The notes beneath the pieces are model-generated. The model was not told where the DNA came from, searched no databases, and saw only the letters and a program-made list of their open reading frames with translations. A stretch of DNA of 64,000 bases from Chlorops oryzae (taxonomy: Eukaryota > Arthropoda > Insecta > Diptera > Chloropidae). Both the position numbers and the translations under genes were made by a program. The stretch lies in assembly GCA_020466095.1 (NCBI GenBank), contig CM035809.1, positions 5,878,723-5,942,722 of the forward strand, in the 5' to 3' direction. Numbering within the stretch: the first letter of the stretch is position 1; the number at the start of each line of letters is the position of its first letter. Below, piece after piece: positions 35,088 to 46,365 of the stretch.

Positions 35088-38000
35088 TCAATATTTTGTT
35101 AGACGCCGCGTTGCACGCTTTATTGGTCGATCCGAGGAGCTTGGTGTTGCTGCAAATATGTTTGGAGTGACTGCGCTGCTACTGGCACCAAATGTTGGCG
35201 TTACTGACGTTCTCGAATGGTTGTTATTACCATTATTTGATGCTGTGAAGATATTGGCTGTTGGTGCTGCAGCAGCAGCAGTCGTACCTCCTCCAGCAGC
35301 AGCACCACCTCCGCCAAATAAGAAAGTGTTCGACTGTGCTGTTGAATTGTTGACTGTTCCAAATGTTGCTGGCGTTGCTGTTGATGTGATCGTCGAACTG
35401 TTGGTGGCGTTATTTGCCATTGCGAATAGATTGCCTGTTGGTGCAGCTGGAGCGTTTGTACCTCCTCCAGCATCACCACCACCAAATAAGAAAGTGTTAG
35501 GCTGTGTTGTTGAGTTGTTGGTTGTGTTGAATGTCGTTGGTTTTGCTGCTAATCCGGCCGTCGAATTATTATTGCTGCTACCGAACGTAAAGGCACTGGA
35601 ACCTGAGAAACTACCGAATGTGGACTTCGACGCATTTGTGTCAGTTTTTGTTGAGTTGTTATTGTTGTTGTTGTTGTTGTTTGCATTAAAACTAAAAACA
35701 TTGTTAGGTGCAGCTGTCGAGCCGAATGTTATGCTCTGTTGTTGCGATGAAGTTGCTGTTGTTGGCGGTTTGTTAGCACCAAAGTTGAAAGCACTCGTTG
35801 TTGAATTGTTCTCTGCGATTTTTGGTGCATCGGTTGTGTTCGGTTTTCCACCGAATGTGAAGTTGTTACTTGGATTGTTTGATCCGAAATTAAATGTGTT
35901 AGCTCCTTTTGGTACCTCGGCTGTTGTGACAACAGTATTGTTGGTAACTGCCGCAAAGTTGAAGGGTTTGCTTTGATCTCCATTACCAAATGCTGGTGTA
36001 GCTGTTGTATTGCTTCCAAAGTTAAATGATGCATTCGTGGTTGGTTTCATTGCTTCAGTAGCTGTGGCAGTTCGTGTAGCATTGGTTGAAGCACCGAAAT
36101 TGAAGAGATTTGTCTGTTGGGTGTTATGATTATTGTTGTTGTTGTTGTTGTTAGGCAAACTAAATGCGTTCGTGATTGGTGCTGCCGCTGTTGTGTTCGC
36201 CGCTGAGCTTCCACCAAAGCTAAATGGCTTGTCTGAAGCATTGTTCGCCAGGCTGAAAACGTTTGTTGTCTTTGAAGTATCGGCAGTTCCCGCTTGCTGT
36301 TGTGCGCTGAGTGCACCGAAACTGAATGGTGTGCTTTGATTGTTTCCAGCTAAAGCACCGAAGGTATTTATCGGTGGATTTACTGGATTTTCCTGAGTAG
36401 ATGGCGCAGGAGAACTGCTGGCAAAGTTAAAGGCACTATTGGTTGTTGAATTTGGTTGTTGCTGCTGCTGCTGCTGCTTTAGTGGTTGTTGCTGTTCTGA
36501 TTTTGCTGTTGTTGGTGCTACTGGTGCACCGAATTTTATAGGCATTAAAGTATTTGCGCCGCCAAACACATTACCACTTGGTGTATTCTCAGCTGAGTTG
36601 CTACTTAAAGAGAAGCCACCACCTGCTGCTGGAGTTGTGATTGCTTTTGATTGAGATGAGGTAAAGTTGAACATTTTTGGTGCTTCCGTGGACTGAGTAG
36701 AATTGGCGGTGGTAGTGTTGGCTCCAAAACTAAAACTACCTACTGTATTTTTGTTGCTACCGAATGAAAAAGTTGGTTGGTTCGCTGTTGCGGCTGCTGA
36801 CTTAGCATTTTCATTATTAGAAGCTTGTGGATTAGTGCTTCCCTGCACAATTGGTTGAGATGAAGTAGCACCAAAAGAAAAAGGTGCTGCTGGTGCTGTT
36901 GCTGCAGTTGACTGGGTTGTTGCTATTGTTGTTGTAGCGGCAGCAGCGGCAGAAGTAGTTGTCGCATTTGCATTGAAAGAAAATGCTGGAGGAGGTGGCT
37001 TTGAGGAAAGAATATTTTCAGTGGACGCAGAAGATGTTGGTGGTTTCACAGTAAAGGCTGTTGCCGTACCGAATGTGGACAACTGAGGTTGAGTTGTTGG
37101 TGCAGTTGGTGTGGGCGTTTTTTGAGTTTTTGTGCCAATAGAGAATGGCGTACTAGTTGCAGCTGTGGCGGCTTTTGTGGTTGTAGCGCTAGAGGCAGCT
37201 GTTGTGGAAGTAGGGCTGCTAAAGTTAACTGCAGGCACTGATGCAGTTGAGGTAATTGTTGTAGTAATAGCTGTTGTTGCTGGTGTTGTTGTTGTTGTTG
37301 TGTTTTGTGGAGTTAGTTTAATGCCAGCCAATGGCGATGAAATCTTAGTTGATGTTGCAGAGTTCGATGCAGTTGACGGCTGGGCAGTGGGCATTACAAA
37401 AGATGAACCATCGGTATGGCTTGTTTTTGCATTATTTGAATGAGTTGGACCGTTTGTTAGCGGTGCAGAAGATTGTGCGAAATTGTTTGTTGCCGTAGAA
37501 ATCGTTGTTGAAATTGCAGCTTTTTCTTGTTTTTCACTTTGATCCACGTTAACTGGATTGAGTGCTCCACTTTCTCTGGCCGATTCTATGCTATTGGTTA
37601 TGGGACCATCTGCCTCTTCGTCGCCCAAATACAATTCACCTCGCAGTCCCGATAGCATTTGAGCCAGTTTCGATTTGTGCATACGGTCCATTACAAGACG
37701 ACTTGCGCTTCCATTGATCGCAGAAATTGACTTTTTCGGCTTGACAAACTGAATACCAACCGCAAAGGTATTGTCATTGATGTCATTGTTATCGTCCAAT
37801 GAACGCTCATTCTGAGGTTCGTCATCATACCTCTTATTAAATAAAGTCAGCTTAGGTTTTTCAGATGATGTTTTCGTTGTCCTTTTCTCGGCCTGAACAG
37901 TTTCGGGTGGTGCAGAAACACTTTTCTGTACCATCGCAGGCAATTGTATTTCGTTCGATAAAATACTATTGCTGCTTTGTGGTGTCTTGGGCATTGGGGT

Positions 38001-39307
38001 TATTGGTGTCTTTCCATCGTAACTGACTGCCGAGGACAGTTCTGGTAGACGTATGTCGGCGTGGTAGCGCAATTGCTTCTCTTGTTGTGTATCGCCTTCG
38101 TGTTCGAAGATTTTACGCTTATTTGTGGTTTTTTTACTCGAACTTAACGAGCTAGTTATGTCGTTGTTATAGTTGTATTGACGACGCTTTGCTACTTGAA
38201 CTGGAGAAGAAGGCTCTGCACGGTTATGATATGTTTTTGAGAGATAAGCAGCTTGACTTTGATCAAGACCATCTGCTGCACTCTCTCGGTGACGTTTATA
38301 GGTTGGTTGTAAATGTAAGTTTCGGTAGTCTGCCTGAATTGTTCCACTATAGTCACCTCCATCAACATAGCTACAATATTTTTTCGAATTGTCACCAGCT
38401 TCTTCGCCGTCCTGAAAAAGTCGAAAGTATAAATAATATATATTAATAAACTCTCTTCAGAAAGTACCTCATTGATACGCTTTCTAGAGATTTCTTTTAG
38501 AACCTCCAAAACGCTTCGAGTAGGATGAAGCTCTTTTTCGGTTGGCGGCGGATGTATAATAGGCCGATTCTCACTTGATACATTATCCTCATTGTGTTGA
38601 AGCGTTATGACCGAGTTCGAACGCAGCAACCCTGACAATGTGTTTCCGTAAAATGCAGATTTATCTGGAAATTTAGTTTTTTTTTAATGAAAGATCCATA
38701 TAAAACAACATCAATATGCCAGCATACCTGGTGGAGCAATATGCGTCATTGAGACATGCGTAGCTGCTTTGTATTGTAATTCCGGTTTATTTGCGCGTGT
38801 TGCAGCGAATTTTCTACCCTCATTGGATAAGTTGTTCATGGAAATGCTTCGATTAAGACGACTCCCACTTTCGTGGTATTTCACAATTCGAGATGTCAGC
38901 CCATTACTTTGGACATCTGCATATATTCTGAAAAAAACATTTTTTTTTTATGATTAGTCAATGATAGAAATCATATGAAATATAATTATTTTACCTCGCG
39001 TCTATTTTACTCAAGCCATTTCTTTCTCGAACTGGACTTTTGCTGCTGGATGTACTTTTGTTTAGGGTTGAGTTGTCAAGCTTCCTTCGTCCCCATTGGA
39101 ATTTTGGCGAACTGTAAAAAAAAAATTGATACGATGTATGGGGTACGTTGTATGGGAGTACGATGTATGTAAAAAAAAAAATTTGATTAAATTTGAAATT
39201 TTATAAATGATAAAACGTCATTACTTGGCAATGCTTTGTCTGAAGGTTGATTCCGCGATTGGCCGATTAAAGCTTAAACGTCCTTCCAAAGAAATGTTTT
39301 TTGACAT
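35088..39307 (-). CDS. FG-repeat nucleoporin, POM121/Nup153-like
   Basis: Five exons on minus: 39307-39225, 39111-38995, 38927-38728, 38664-38468, 38411-35088; the join is in frame and gives 1306 residues. It belongs to the FG nucleoporins that line the nuclear pore and bind import receptors. N-terminal parts include SPKFQWGRRKL, MTHIAPPG, and HPTRSVLEVLKEISRKRIN, which resemble the nuclear-side motifs of POM121. The long last exon carries dozens of FG dipeptides in FSFG, FNFG, FTFG, TFG and LFGGG contexts, separated by Ser/Thr/Asn/Gln/Ala linkers with poly-N and poly-Q runs. It ends in a basic IKRATRRLTKY, like the basic tails of POM121/Nup153. I see no zinc fingers (against Nup153) and no transmembrane segment (unlike vertebrate POM121). 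Assignment to POM121 is inference. Confidence 0.92.
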
Positions 39308-39309
39308 TT

Positions 39310-39656
39310 TACTTTAGATTTATCTTAATTAAAACCGTGTTTTCTAGTTAATTCTTTTGAAATCGTTTTCTAAAATTGACATACAATACAAATTGACTTC
39401 AACGCGCTTTCTTGAAGTGGTGACACACTATCGATGAAATTAGAGATGACAGACACGCTAATATCGATTCACGCAAGAGGCATTTACAGTTAGCTCGATA
39501 TGTAACACACTGTACTTCTATGGAAACCGTCTGATTATTATGTAACAGATAATATATTCTCTCTTCGTGCTCTAGCATCGAATTTGGTTTCCCTTATCGA
39601 TGCCGTTCTTAAATAGTGCAAGATTGATTTAGTGGTTATAAATCTTAGTACGGTTT
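39310..39656. promoter_or_regulatory. probable bidirectional promoter region
   Basis: This 347-bp gap separates the nucleoporin ATG (minus) from a candidate plus-strand ATG at 39657. It contains several partial DRE-like motifs (CTATCGATG at 39429, TTATCGATG at 39596, ATATCGATT at 39462). Confidence 0.45.
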
Positions 39657-39691
39657 ATGGAATACGGGGAAACTTATGATTTTTTAAAAAG
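39657..39691 (+). CDS. candidate short first coding exon
   Basis: ATG at 39657 opens MEYGETYDFLK and is followed by a good donor AG|GTATGT, leaving phase 2. The next plus-strand exon with a phase-2 acceptor is the MBD-like exon at 45520, which would give a continuous frame. The intron would be 5.8 kb and contain Kdsr on the other strand. This link is inferred from phase and position only. Confidence 0.35.
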
Positions 39692-40860
39692 GTATGTAGC
39701 CATATTTTTATTGAATTTTTGTGATTTGTTTAATTATGGTACAGTGACTGATCTTCAAAATCAGCCTCGAATTATAAAAAATATCAATAATTGACGATGC
39801 TAATGCCAATTTGCAAAAAACTCGTTTATTTTTCGTCAGAGGGTTGCGGGACCGCGATGCCAGTCCAAGAGCTTAACTGAAAACAGAAAAACCATAAAAT
39901 TATCAATTAGATATTTATTGTGGTGTCTTTGAACGATCGATAAAAAATTTTAGAAATTTTTTTTTTTCAACGGGGACGATTTTTTCGAAAAAAGTAATAT
40001 TTTTTTATGTGTTAAAAATTTAAAAAAAAAAATCATAAACATTGATATACGAGTTGATATAAAAAAAATGGAATCGTTCAAAGACACGGCAATCAAATTA
40101 CGAACAATTGAAAAAATAAAAAAACATCAAAATCGTTGTAAAACTGCCGCAATCGCGGTCACCGCAAAGACTTTTCAGAAAAACATCATTCCGAGATAAT
40201 CGCGTTTATAATGTTCCAGTATACTTTTGTCTAGCTGTAGCGACGAAAATTTGTTCAAGATGAAATAACGCTATAAATTTGCTTGTACTATGCTTCGATC
40301 TTCATGAAAATTCGTATTACATTCTCAGAAACAATATACTTCATTATGATAAAATTCAATAAATATATAATTTTTCGATTTTTTGGCTTTCGACCGCTTA
40401 TATCATTCTTAAATAAGTGTTAAATTTATTTCTTAGATTTTCTTAAAACTAAGCAATACTTCGATATACTTCCGACATTTATATAGGATTTTTCCGATTT
40501 TGACTAATAAAAATGCGCTTTGAATCATCTCGAACAGTCATAAAATTAAGAATAAAAATTTGTGAAATTGAAAAATGGGAAAAGCATTTTAATGGGTTTA
40601 ATTGGCAGAGGGTATTAAATACGTTTCAACATTGCGAAACTGCCGTTTTTTTTTTTAATTGTATGAATATTAGGCAGTTTCGTGCAGTCGGAACATTTCA
40701 AATGTCAAATTTGTTGAACTGAATTAAAATTTTTGATGATTGAACTCAGATTTCATACAAACGTGGCTATTTTGAATTCCAATTTTTTCAAATTTTTGTT
40801 AGAAAAATTACAAGAAATAAAAAAATTAAGAAATTGTGAAACACTTTATTTTAAATAATT
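39692..40860. other. AT-rich DNA with MITE scraps, no gene seen
   Basis: No coding signal. CGAAACTGCC/GGCAGTTTCG fragments at about 40633 and 40673 belong to the same family as the hairpin at 40889-40979. Confidence 0.4.
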
Positions 40861-40888
40861 TAAGAGGAAAAAATGTAAAGCTAGCGTC

Positions 40889-40979
40889 GATAATAGGTCT
40901 GTTCCCGTACTGCACGAAACTGCCTTTTCAATAAATTGGGCAGTTTTGCACAGTTTCGTGCAGCAAGGGAACAGACGTT
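40889..40979. mobile_element. short hairpin MITE (91 bp)
   Basis: The left arm GTCTGTTCCCGTACTGCACG and the right arm CGTGCAGCAAGGGAACAGAC are inverse copies, continuing into AAACTGCC/GGGCAGTTT. Related half-copies lie at 40627-40694. It sits in the 3' flank of Kdsr. Confidence 0.65.
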
Positions 40980-41081
40980 ATGTAACAATATTTTGTGAAG
41001 TATGTAATGGCATCTTATAAGCTTGGAATTGATTGTACGTAACAACACTAAGGAATTGATTCTAATTTAATTATCCGTAGG

Positions 41082-42206
41082 TTAGTCCCTGGCCTCTTTT
41101 GCACATCTCTTTATAATACGTTCGAAATGTAAATGAAGTACGCAGGCAAAAATTCGCAACGGTCCTAAAAGAATGGCTTGAAATATATTCTGGAAGAAAC
41201 CACCCCAACGCATTAGCGATGACCCAAGTAACGTCAGAATCCAGCTTTCAGCACCCATTATGGAAATGAAATTCCCTTTCTGTTGAAATATGAAAAATTA
41301 TCAAACGAAAAAAAAGTTGGAAAAAATAAGTTGTCATTGTACTCACCAAAGCATCCGAAACGATTTTTTCTGCAACTTGCTCCGGCTGAGCTAAGCCACC
41401 GCTTCCAGAAATGATTTTGGTTTCTTTAGGTTTCGTTTTCTCCTCATTTTCAAAGCCGGGTGTATTCGTATCTGCTGGCAAAGCCAGAGTAACTGAAACT
41501 CCAAGATGTCTCGATTCCATCGCAATAGTTTCTGCCATACCTCGCAACGCGAACTTACTGGCAGAATATGGTCCATAACCGTAAATGCCAAAAAGTGCAG
41601 CTATCGAAGCTGTAATGACTATGACACCTTCTCTCGCCCGTTTCATTTTCGGAAGCACATATCGAACACAATTATAGGTACCAAAGTAGTTGACCTCCAT
41701 CAGTTTTCTTGAATCTTGTACAGAGATCTCTTCGAATAGACCACATATCGCTAATCCTGCACAGTTGACAAGCATATAAATGTCGCCGAATGATTCTTCG
41801 ATTTCTTTAAACACATTAGAAACATTCTCATAGCTCGAAGAGACATCCAGGCAACGATATTGAAACTTTTGATCAGGAACTTGACGTATTACCTCCATCA
41901 GGGCTACTGCACCCTCTGAAAGATAAGACAGAAAAAAAAAAACACCGAATATATAAATAGGGTAAAGTCCATGGAACACTCCTACTTACTCAGCATAGTT
42001 TCATCACGTGCTATAACAGTTACATTCGCCCCTTTCATAGCACACTCGACCGCAACACCAAGACCAATACCTTTTGATCCACCAGTAACAACAATATGTT
42101 TTCCCACAATATTCTTCATACGTTTCCTCGTAACAAAGGCGTATATGAGCATATGGACACCAATCGCCACCGATATCCATAACCATGTCTCCCAACTAAA
42201 TTCCAT
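41082..42206 (-). CDS. Kdsr: 3-ketodihydrosphingosine reductase (KDSR/FVT1)
   Basis: Three exons on minus: 42206-41990, 41915-41347, 41279-41082; the join gives 327 residues. It is a short-chain dehydrogenase that reduces 3-ketodihydrosphingosine to dihydrosphingosine with NADPH at the ER, the second step of sphingolipid synthesis. Seen: an N-terminal membrane segment (WLWISVAIGVHMLIYAFV), the nucleotide loop TGGSKGIGLGVA, LVNCAGLAICG, the catalytic YSASKFALRGMAE (Tyr-x3-Lys), and the KDSR-specific PADTNTPGFENEEKTKPKET and SGSGGLAQPEQVAEKIV. The last exon adds hydrophobic stretches ending KRCAKEARD. A 74-bp intron carries a long T-run before its acceptor. Start at 42206 is preferred because the upstream codons lack an ATG. 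A possible minus-strand AATAAA is at 40850-40845. Confidence 0.96.
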
Positions 42207-42239
42207 TGCGACAGTAAATTCCAATTAGAAAGTTAAAAG

Positions 42240-42961
42240 CACTGAATTTACTTTCTCTCTCTCTTAACGAGATAACGATTGTATCAAACGAAACTGGAAA
42301 AACTAGAAAGCAATTGCAAGGCACTGTTTAATCACATTCGATGGAATCGTCAAGGAAATTTTAAGCTTTCATTTGAATGTTTTTATTTATTTTTTTGTTT
42401 TTGTATACAAAATAAATTGAATGTAATTAGAAAATGATCCTATTTAAAGCGGTCCCGAGATTGAACGTCATGAATGATACCTCCGCGAATCGCTTTGGTA
42501 AAATAACAGTTTATGCGTCAAATCTGCGTTACGGACACGAATATGGCCTTCTTTCCTACAAAAATTTTACAGGACAAAGATTTAAATTTACAAAACTTCA
42601 CTCGTACGTATGTTTTTGCCCATTTACATATACCTATATAAGCATTCTGCTACCACTGATGAAATAACCTCTTTGGCGCTCAAGGTAATGTTAGACGAAA
42701 TATTTTTACCATATGTCAAATCGACCCACAGACAAATAGCATGAAAATTATTGTCGCTCTGTCAATCATACATTAAGTCTTTCAAGTGTATATGTATTTC
42801 CATATGCATGCACATGAAATTAAAATTCCATCTATTTCTCTGTGTTAAAATATATCACATAACTTCGAGAAAGCGTATGTTAAGTATCGGTTTTTTTTAG
42901 ACGACACGTTCGATTTATAATAAGCAAATTTTTACAGTGCACATAACAACATATCGTCTAA
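42240..42961. other. intergenic DNA, no gene seen
   Basis: Upstream of Kdsr. A 77-codon plus frame at 42434-42667 shows no family signal. Confidence 0.35.
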
Positions 42962-42963
42962 TA

Positions 42964-43467
42964 GCACTGACAGACATAGGTATTTTACACCATGATGGTG
43001 TGAAGTCTAGGTGACACACATAGGTATTTCTCAAAAGTCTACCTTAGCCAACATAGACTTTTTATAGACTTCACACTACATTGAAAGGGAGGATTTATTG
43101 TGGACTTCTTAGATTGATATGGTAACGCTGCACAAAATTAAACGAATAATCGATTATTTTATCGGAAACCAGATGTTTAAATTTCTAGTTTCAAGTAATT
43201 TATGCGAAATGCATGATATTAATTCCATCGTATGGATTTATATAACAATCAAACGATATTTTCGTGGATTATTTTGAGATAAAATCGAGGCTTAATGCTA
43301 CCAAAATGTTTTTATTGTTTTTGTTGTTGTTTTAATTTTAAATTATCAGCTGTTTTAAATAAGTCCACAATAGAAATCCACAATCAATTACAGTGTGTCA
43401 CCCCAACATAGACTTTTTTCATTGTAGTGTGAAGTCTATAGACTGTACACCATATGTCTGTCAATGC
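42964..43467. mobile_element. MITE with long imperfect inverted arms (504 bp)
   Basis: The left arm (42964-43110) and right arm (43360-43467) share GACAGACAT, TAGACTTCACACTACA, AACATAGACTTTTT and TTGTGGACTT blocks as inverse copies. TA flanks both ends (42962-42963, 43468-43469). The AT-rich middle is non-coding. Confidence 0.7.
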
Positions 43468-43469
43468 TA

Positions 43470-44439
43470 TAAAAGCAGCTTTAGCATTATCAATCAAACA
43501 TAACACACATTGAGGGAAGGATAGAATTATCATCTATGAACTGCCTTAACCTTTAAAATACAGAAATGGGCCCACAGCTTGGGATGTGCTCCTATACGTT
43601 TCTACTGCTACAAGTGTCAGTATGGCCTATGATAAAACCTAAGGCGTATATATTTATCAAAAATGCTTTACTAAACCAATGAGTTTGAGACTTTTTTTGC
43701 TCTAAAAAAAAAAACTCATGCTTTAGTAGTTCAATGACTCAGCTAGAAAGTTATATCGCTAGTGCTACAAATCCCAATCTTAAAATAGGGCGTGGAAAAA
43801 TACAATTAACGGCTATGTTGATTGTAATTTGTACCAAATTTTAGTATGTGTTAAATATTTGTAGGAATGGCTATTGAAAACCAGGCATGAAAGTTAAGGA
43901 ATTCGACTGGTGTGCATCGAGCCATGCAATGTATTTTCTGAAAAATATCATCGAAAAGAGTTTCTGACATAAACAGTCAGGTCAAAACCACGTTTATAAA
44001 ACCCAGTTTTGATTTTTTCTTTCGTTCGAATAGTTTCAATAATGGAGTCTCTTGAAGTGACAATATTTTGAACTTCCAACCAAATTTTTGAACTTATTTA
44101 TAAATTAAAATAACTATGCTACGAAGAAGCACCGAAGAATTCATTTGGCTGTAATGTAACGAGTAGGCTTACAATTTATGTACCACTAAGCATTTAAAGA
44201 GCAAGTTTATCTACATTTTGTATAGTGCATCAAAAATAACAAACAAAAAAGAGGAAATCCAGCTATTCTTCCACCAGCTAATATTTTGATAATCCATAGT
44301 CTCCAATGAATTCGACTTTAATTGATAAAAAACGCATAAACGCGGATGGCGATTTCACGAAATGCGAAATCAGAAAAACGGATGTGAGATTTTACTACAG
44401 GTGCATACGTATTTTTATTTACATTTATATATAATATTA
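43470..44439. other. AT-rich DNA, no gene seen
   Basis: No coding signal; possibly intron of the MBD-like gene. Confidence 0.3.
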
Positions 44440-44931
44440 GTTGGTGCAAAGATGAGAGCGTATATGGCAATCGTACGCCCAGTCTTATGCTACGGTTCCG
44501 AGGCGTGGACGCTGTCAACAGCAGCGGAACAAAGAATAAGAGTGTGCGAAAGAAAGATGCTACGCAAAATATATGGGACCGTGCGAATGGAGAACGGCGA
44601 GAGAAGGTGGCGCACAAATGAGGAATTACTGCAGCTATGCAATGGCGAAGATGCGGTGAAATTTATAAAAGCGCAAAGATTACGTTGGGCAGGGCACGTA
44701 ATAAGAATGCCAGACACCAGGCCGCAGAAAGCGTTACTAAACTTTACACCGTATAATGTTAGAGCGACCGGCAGACCCCGAATAAGATGGCTAGATGACG
44801 TCATAGGTGATGTCAATAAAATGGGAATACGAAACTGGATGGAGAGAGCAAGGAATAAGGATGAATGGAGAAAAATCGTTGATGAAGCTAAAGCTCACCC
44901 CGAGCTGTAACGCTGATGATGATGATGATGA
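44440..44931 (+). pseudogene. 5'-truncated non-LTR retrotransposon with (GAT)n tail
   Basis: The frame from ~44446 to the stop at 44910 is open and encodes the C-terminal end of a LINE polyprotein: YMAIVRPVLCYGSEAWTLST, EQRIRVCERKMLRKIYG, RWAGHVIRMPDTRPQKALL, TGRPRIRWLDDVIGDVNKMG. This 'VRPVLxYGSExW ... RKMLRxIxG ... WxGHxxRM ... GRPxxRWxDD' order is a LINE hallmark. It ends in a (GAT)n tail, as seen at the 3' ends of several LINE groups. The reverse transcriptase is missing. The intact frame suggests a fairly recent insertion, in the presumed MBD-like intron. Confidence 0.85.
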
Positions 44932-45159
44932 TTAGTTGGGTTTATATTATTGATTGTGGTAGCGGTGTTCAGTACTTCGCATTCATTTAGTGGATGACAG
45001 AGGGAAGAGTGGAGACGTAGAATGGGCACGATCTGTTCGGGAACTACTTGTGAGAAATTGATCCTTAGTTGCGTTATCACTATTAGATATCTGCTTGACG
45101 CTTGTGTCGTAGCACTGCTGCCTTACCATTTGTGTTGGTGTGGAAGCAATGATGGACAA

Positions 45160-45300
45160 AGTTTTTTCATTCGGTTAATTTTGCAGCCGTCAGGCCTTTG
45201 TCTACCCTTTCATTTCCGCTAATGCCAACGTAACCATCCCTTTCAGCAAAAGTAGAGTATTGGCAAGAATATATTGAATAGTTTTGTTGATGGCTCCGTT
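45160..45300 (-). pseudogene. LINE RNase H remnant
   Basis: The minus frame contains GYVGISGNERVDKGLTAAKL, the conserved end of a LINE-encoded RNase H domain (HVGIxGNExAD). It is a short, broken fragment. Confidence 0.6.
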
Positions 45301-45519
45301 GCATGAAAGGTTTAGTATGGATCGTTTTTTGAAAGGCTGTTATGAGCTTTGATATGACTCTCATTGTTTTTTCCACTACTAGTCAAGCAAGAGATGATAA
45401 GCCCGCTTCTGTTAGAATGCATACGAGCCTTTTTTTACGTACTTTTAACTATACATAGTCTAAATATGTTTGCTCAACCTAATATAACATCATAATTAAT
45501 ACCGTTTAACTACTTTCAG

Positions 45520-45973
45520 TTTGGTACCACCGATTCGACAAACAGCATCGATATTCAAGCAGCCGGTAACTGTCATCCGAAACCATGAGAATACTAAAGT
45601 GAAGCACGACACGAAGTACGCCTCACACGAGAAGCCAAAACAGATCTTCTGGGAAAAACGTTTGGAATGCTTGCGTGCTTGCAACTCTAACGGGGAGGAG
45701 TTTGATAACATCGAACTTCCGCGTAACTTACAACCTATTGGACCTAATGTCAACGAACAAACATTGTTACAATCATTGGCTACAGCACTGCATGTACTGA
45801 ATACGCCTGTAACAGGTCAATATAAGACTGATTTTAATAAGAATGCAACAGCCTTTATCAATTCGGAGCAACCACTCATGCAAGCTACTCTAATTTCGGA
45901 TGAGGACATACGAAAACAGGAGGAGCGAGTTAATTTAGCTAGAAAGAAATTACAAGATGCCCTGAAGGCATAG
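45520..45973 (+). CDS. MBD-like: MBD2/3 (MBD-like) C-terminal exon
   Basis: Exon with acceptor TTTCAG| at 45518-45519, starting in phase 2 and ending at the stop at 45973. It encodes about 150 residues of methyl-CpG-binding-domain protein 2/3, the NuRD subunit. Seen: PPIRQTASIFKQPVTVI (the conserved segment after the MBD), KPKQIFWEKRLECLRAC, NLQPIGPNVNEQTLLQSLAT, and the C-terminal coiled coil ISDEDIRKQEERVNLARKKL, which in vertebrates pairs with p66/GATAD2. The MBD itself is not in this exon and I could not find it in the window. A candidate start exon is at 39657-39691. ATTAAA at 46046-46051 may be the poly(A) signal. It is tail-to-tail with metaxin 1. Confidence 0.92.
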
Positions 45974-46365
45974 ATTTGAAAATTCTTCATAAGATTTGAT
46001 TAGAACATACATAGTTTAAGTTTAAATGTTTTAAGTGTTTAAAGTATTAAAATGTGACTCAAATCGTTGGTTCATCCATTGAAGATTTCCTTATTTAAAT
46101 GGAATTCTTAAGTAATTTTTTAAATATATGAAAATGAACCTATGAAAAAAATAGTAGTTATAAGATCAAGATCGAACAGGATATATGTTTTAAAGAAGAG
46201 ATCTGGAAACTGATATGTTAAGCTCCTTAGTAGTCCTCGTTGTATGAGAAAAATTTTGGTTTTATTCATTCTTTTACTGATCAGTAATCAACAATCAATT
46301 GAGGCCCTTATCGGAAATTAAGATAATTAGGAACGAAAGAGCAAACAGTTAGTTGCTATCTTTTG

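Noticed and set aside
35011..35976. Long plus-strand open frame of 321 codons opposite the nucleoporin gene
   Set aside because: It is the complement of the FG-repeat/Asn-Thr-rich coding exon; its Val/Leu/Ala/Pro-rich composition is what the opposite strand of such repeats gives. Exon structure and FG motifs support the minus strand.
44318..44816. Minus-strand frames of about 100 codons opposite the LINE at 44.4-44.9 kb
   Set aside because: They are shadows of the LINE polyprotein frame, which has clear motifs on plus.
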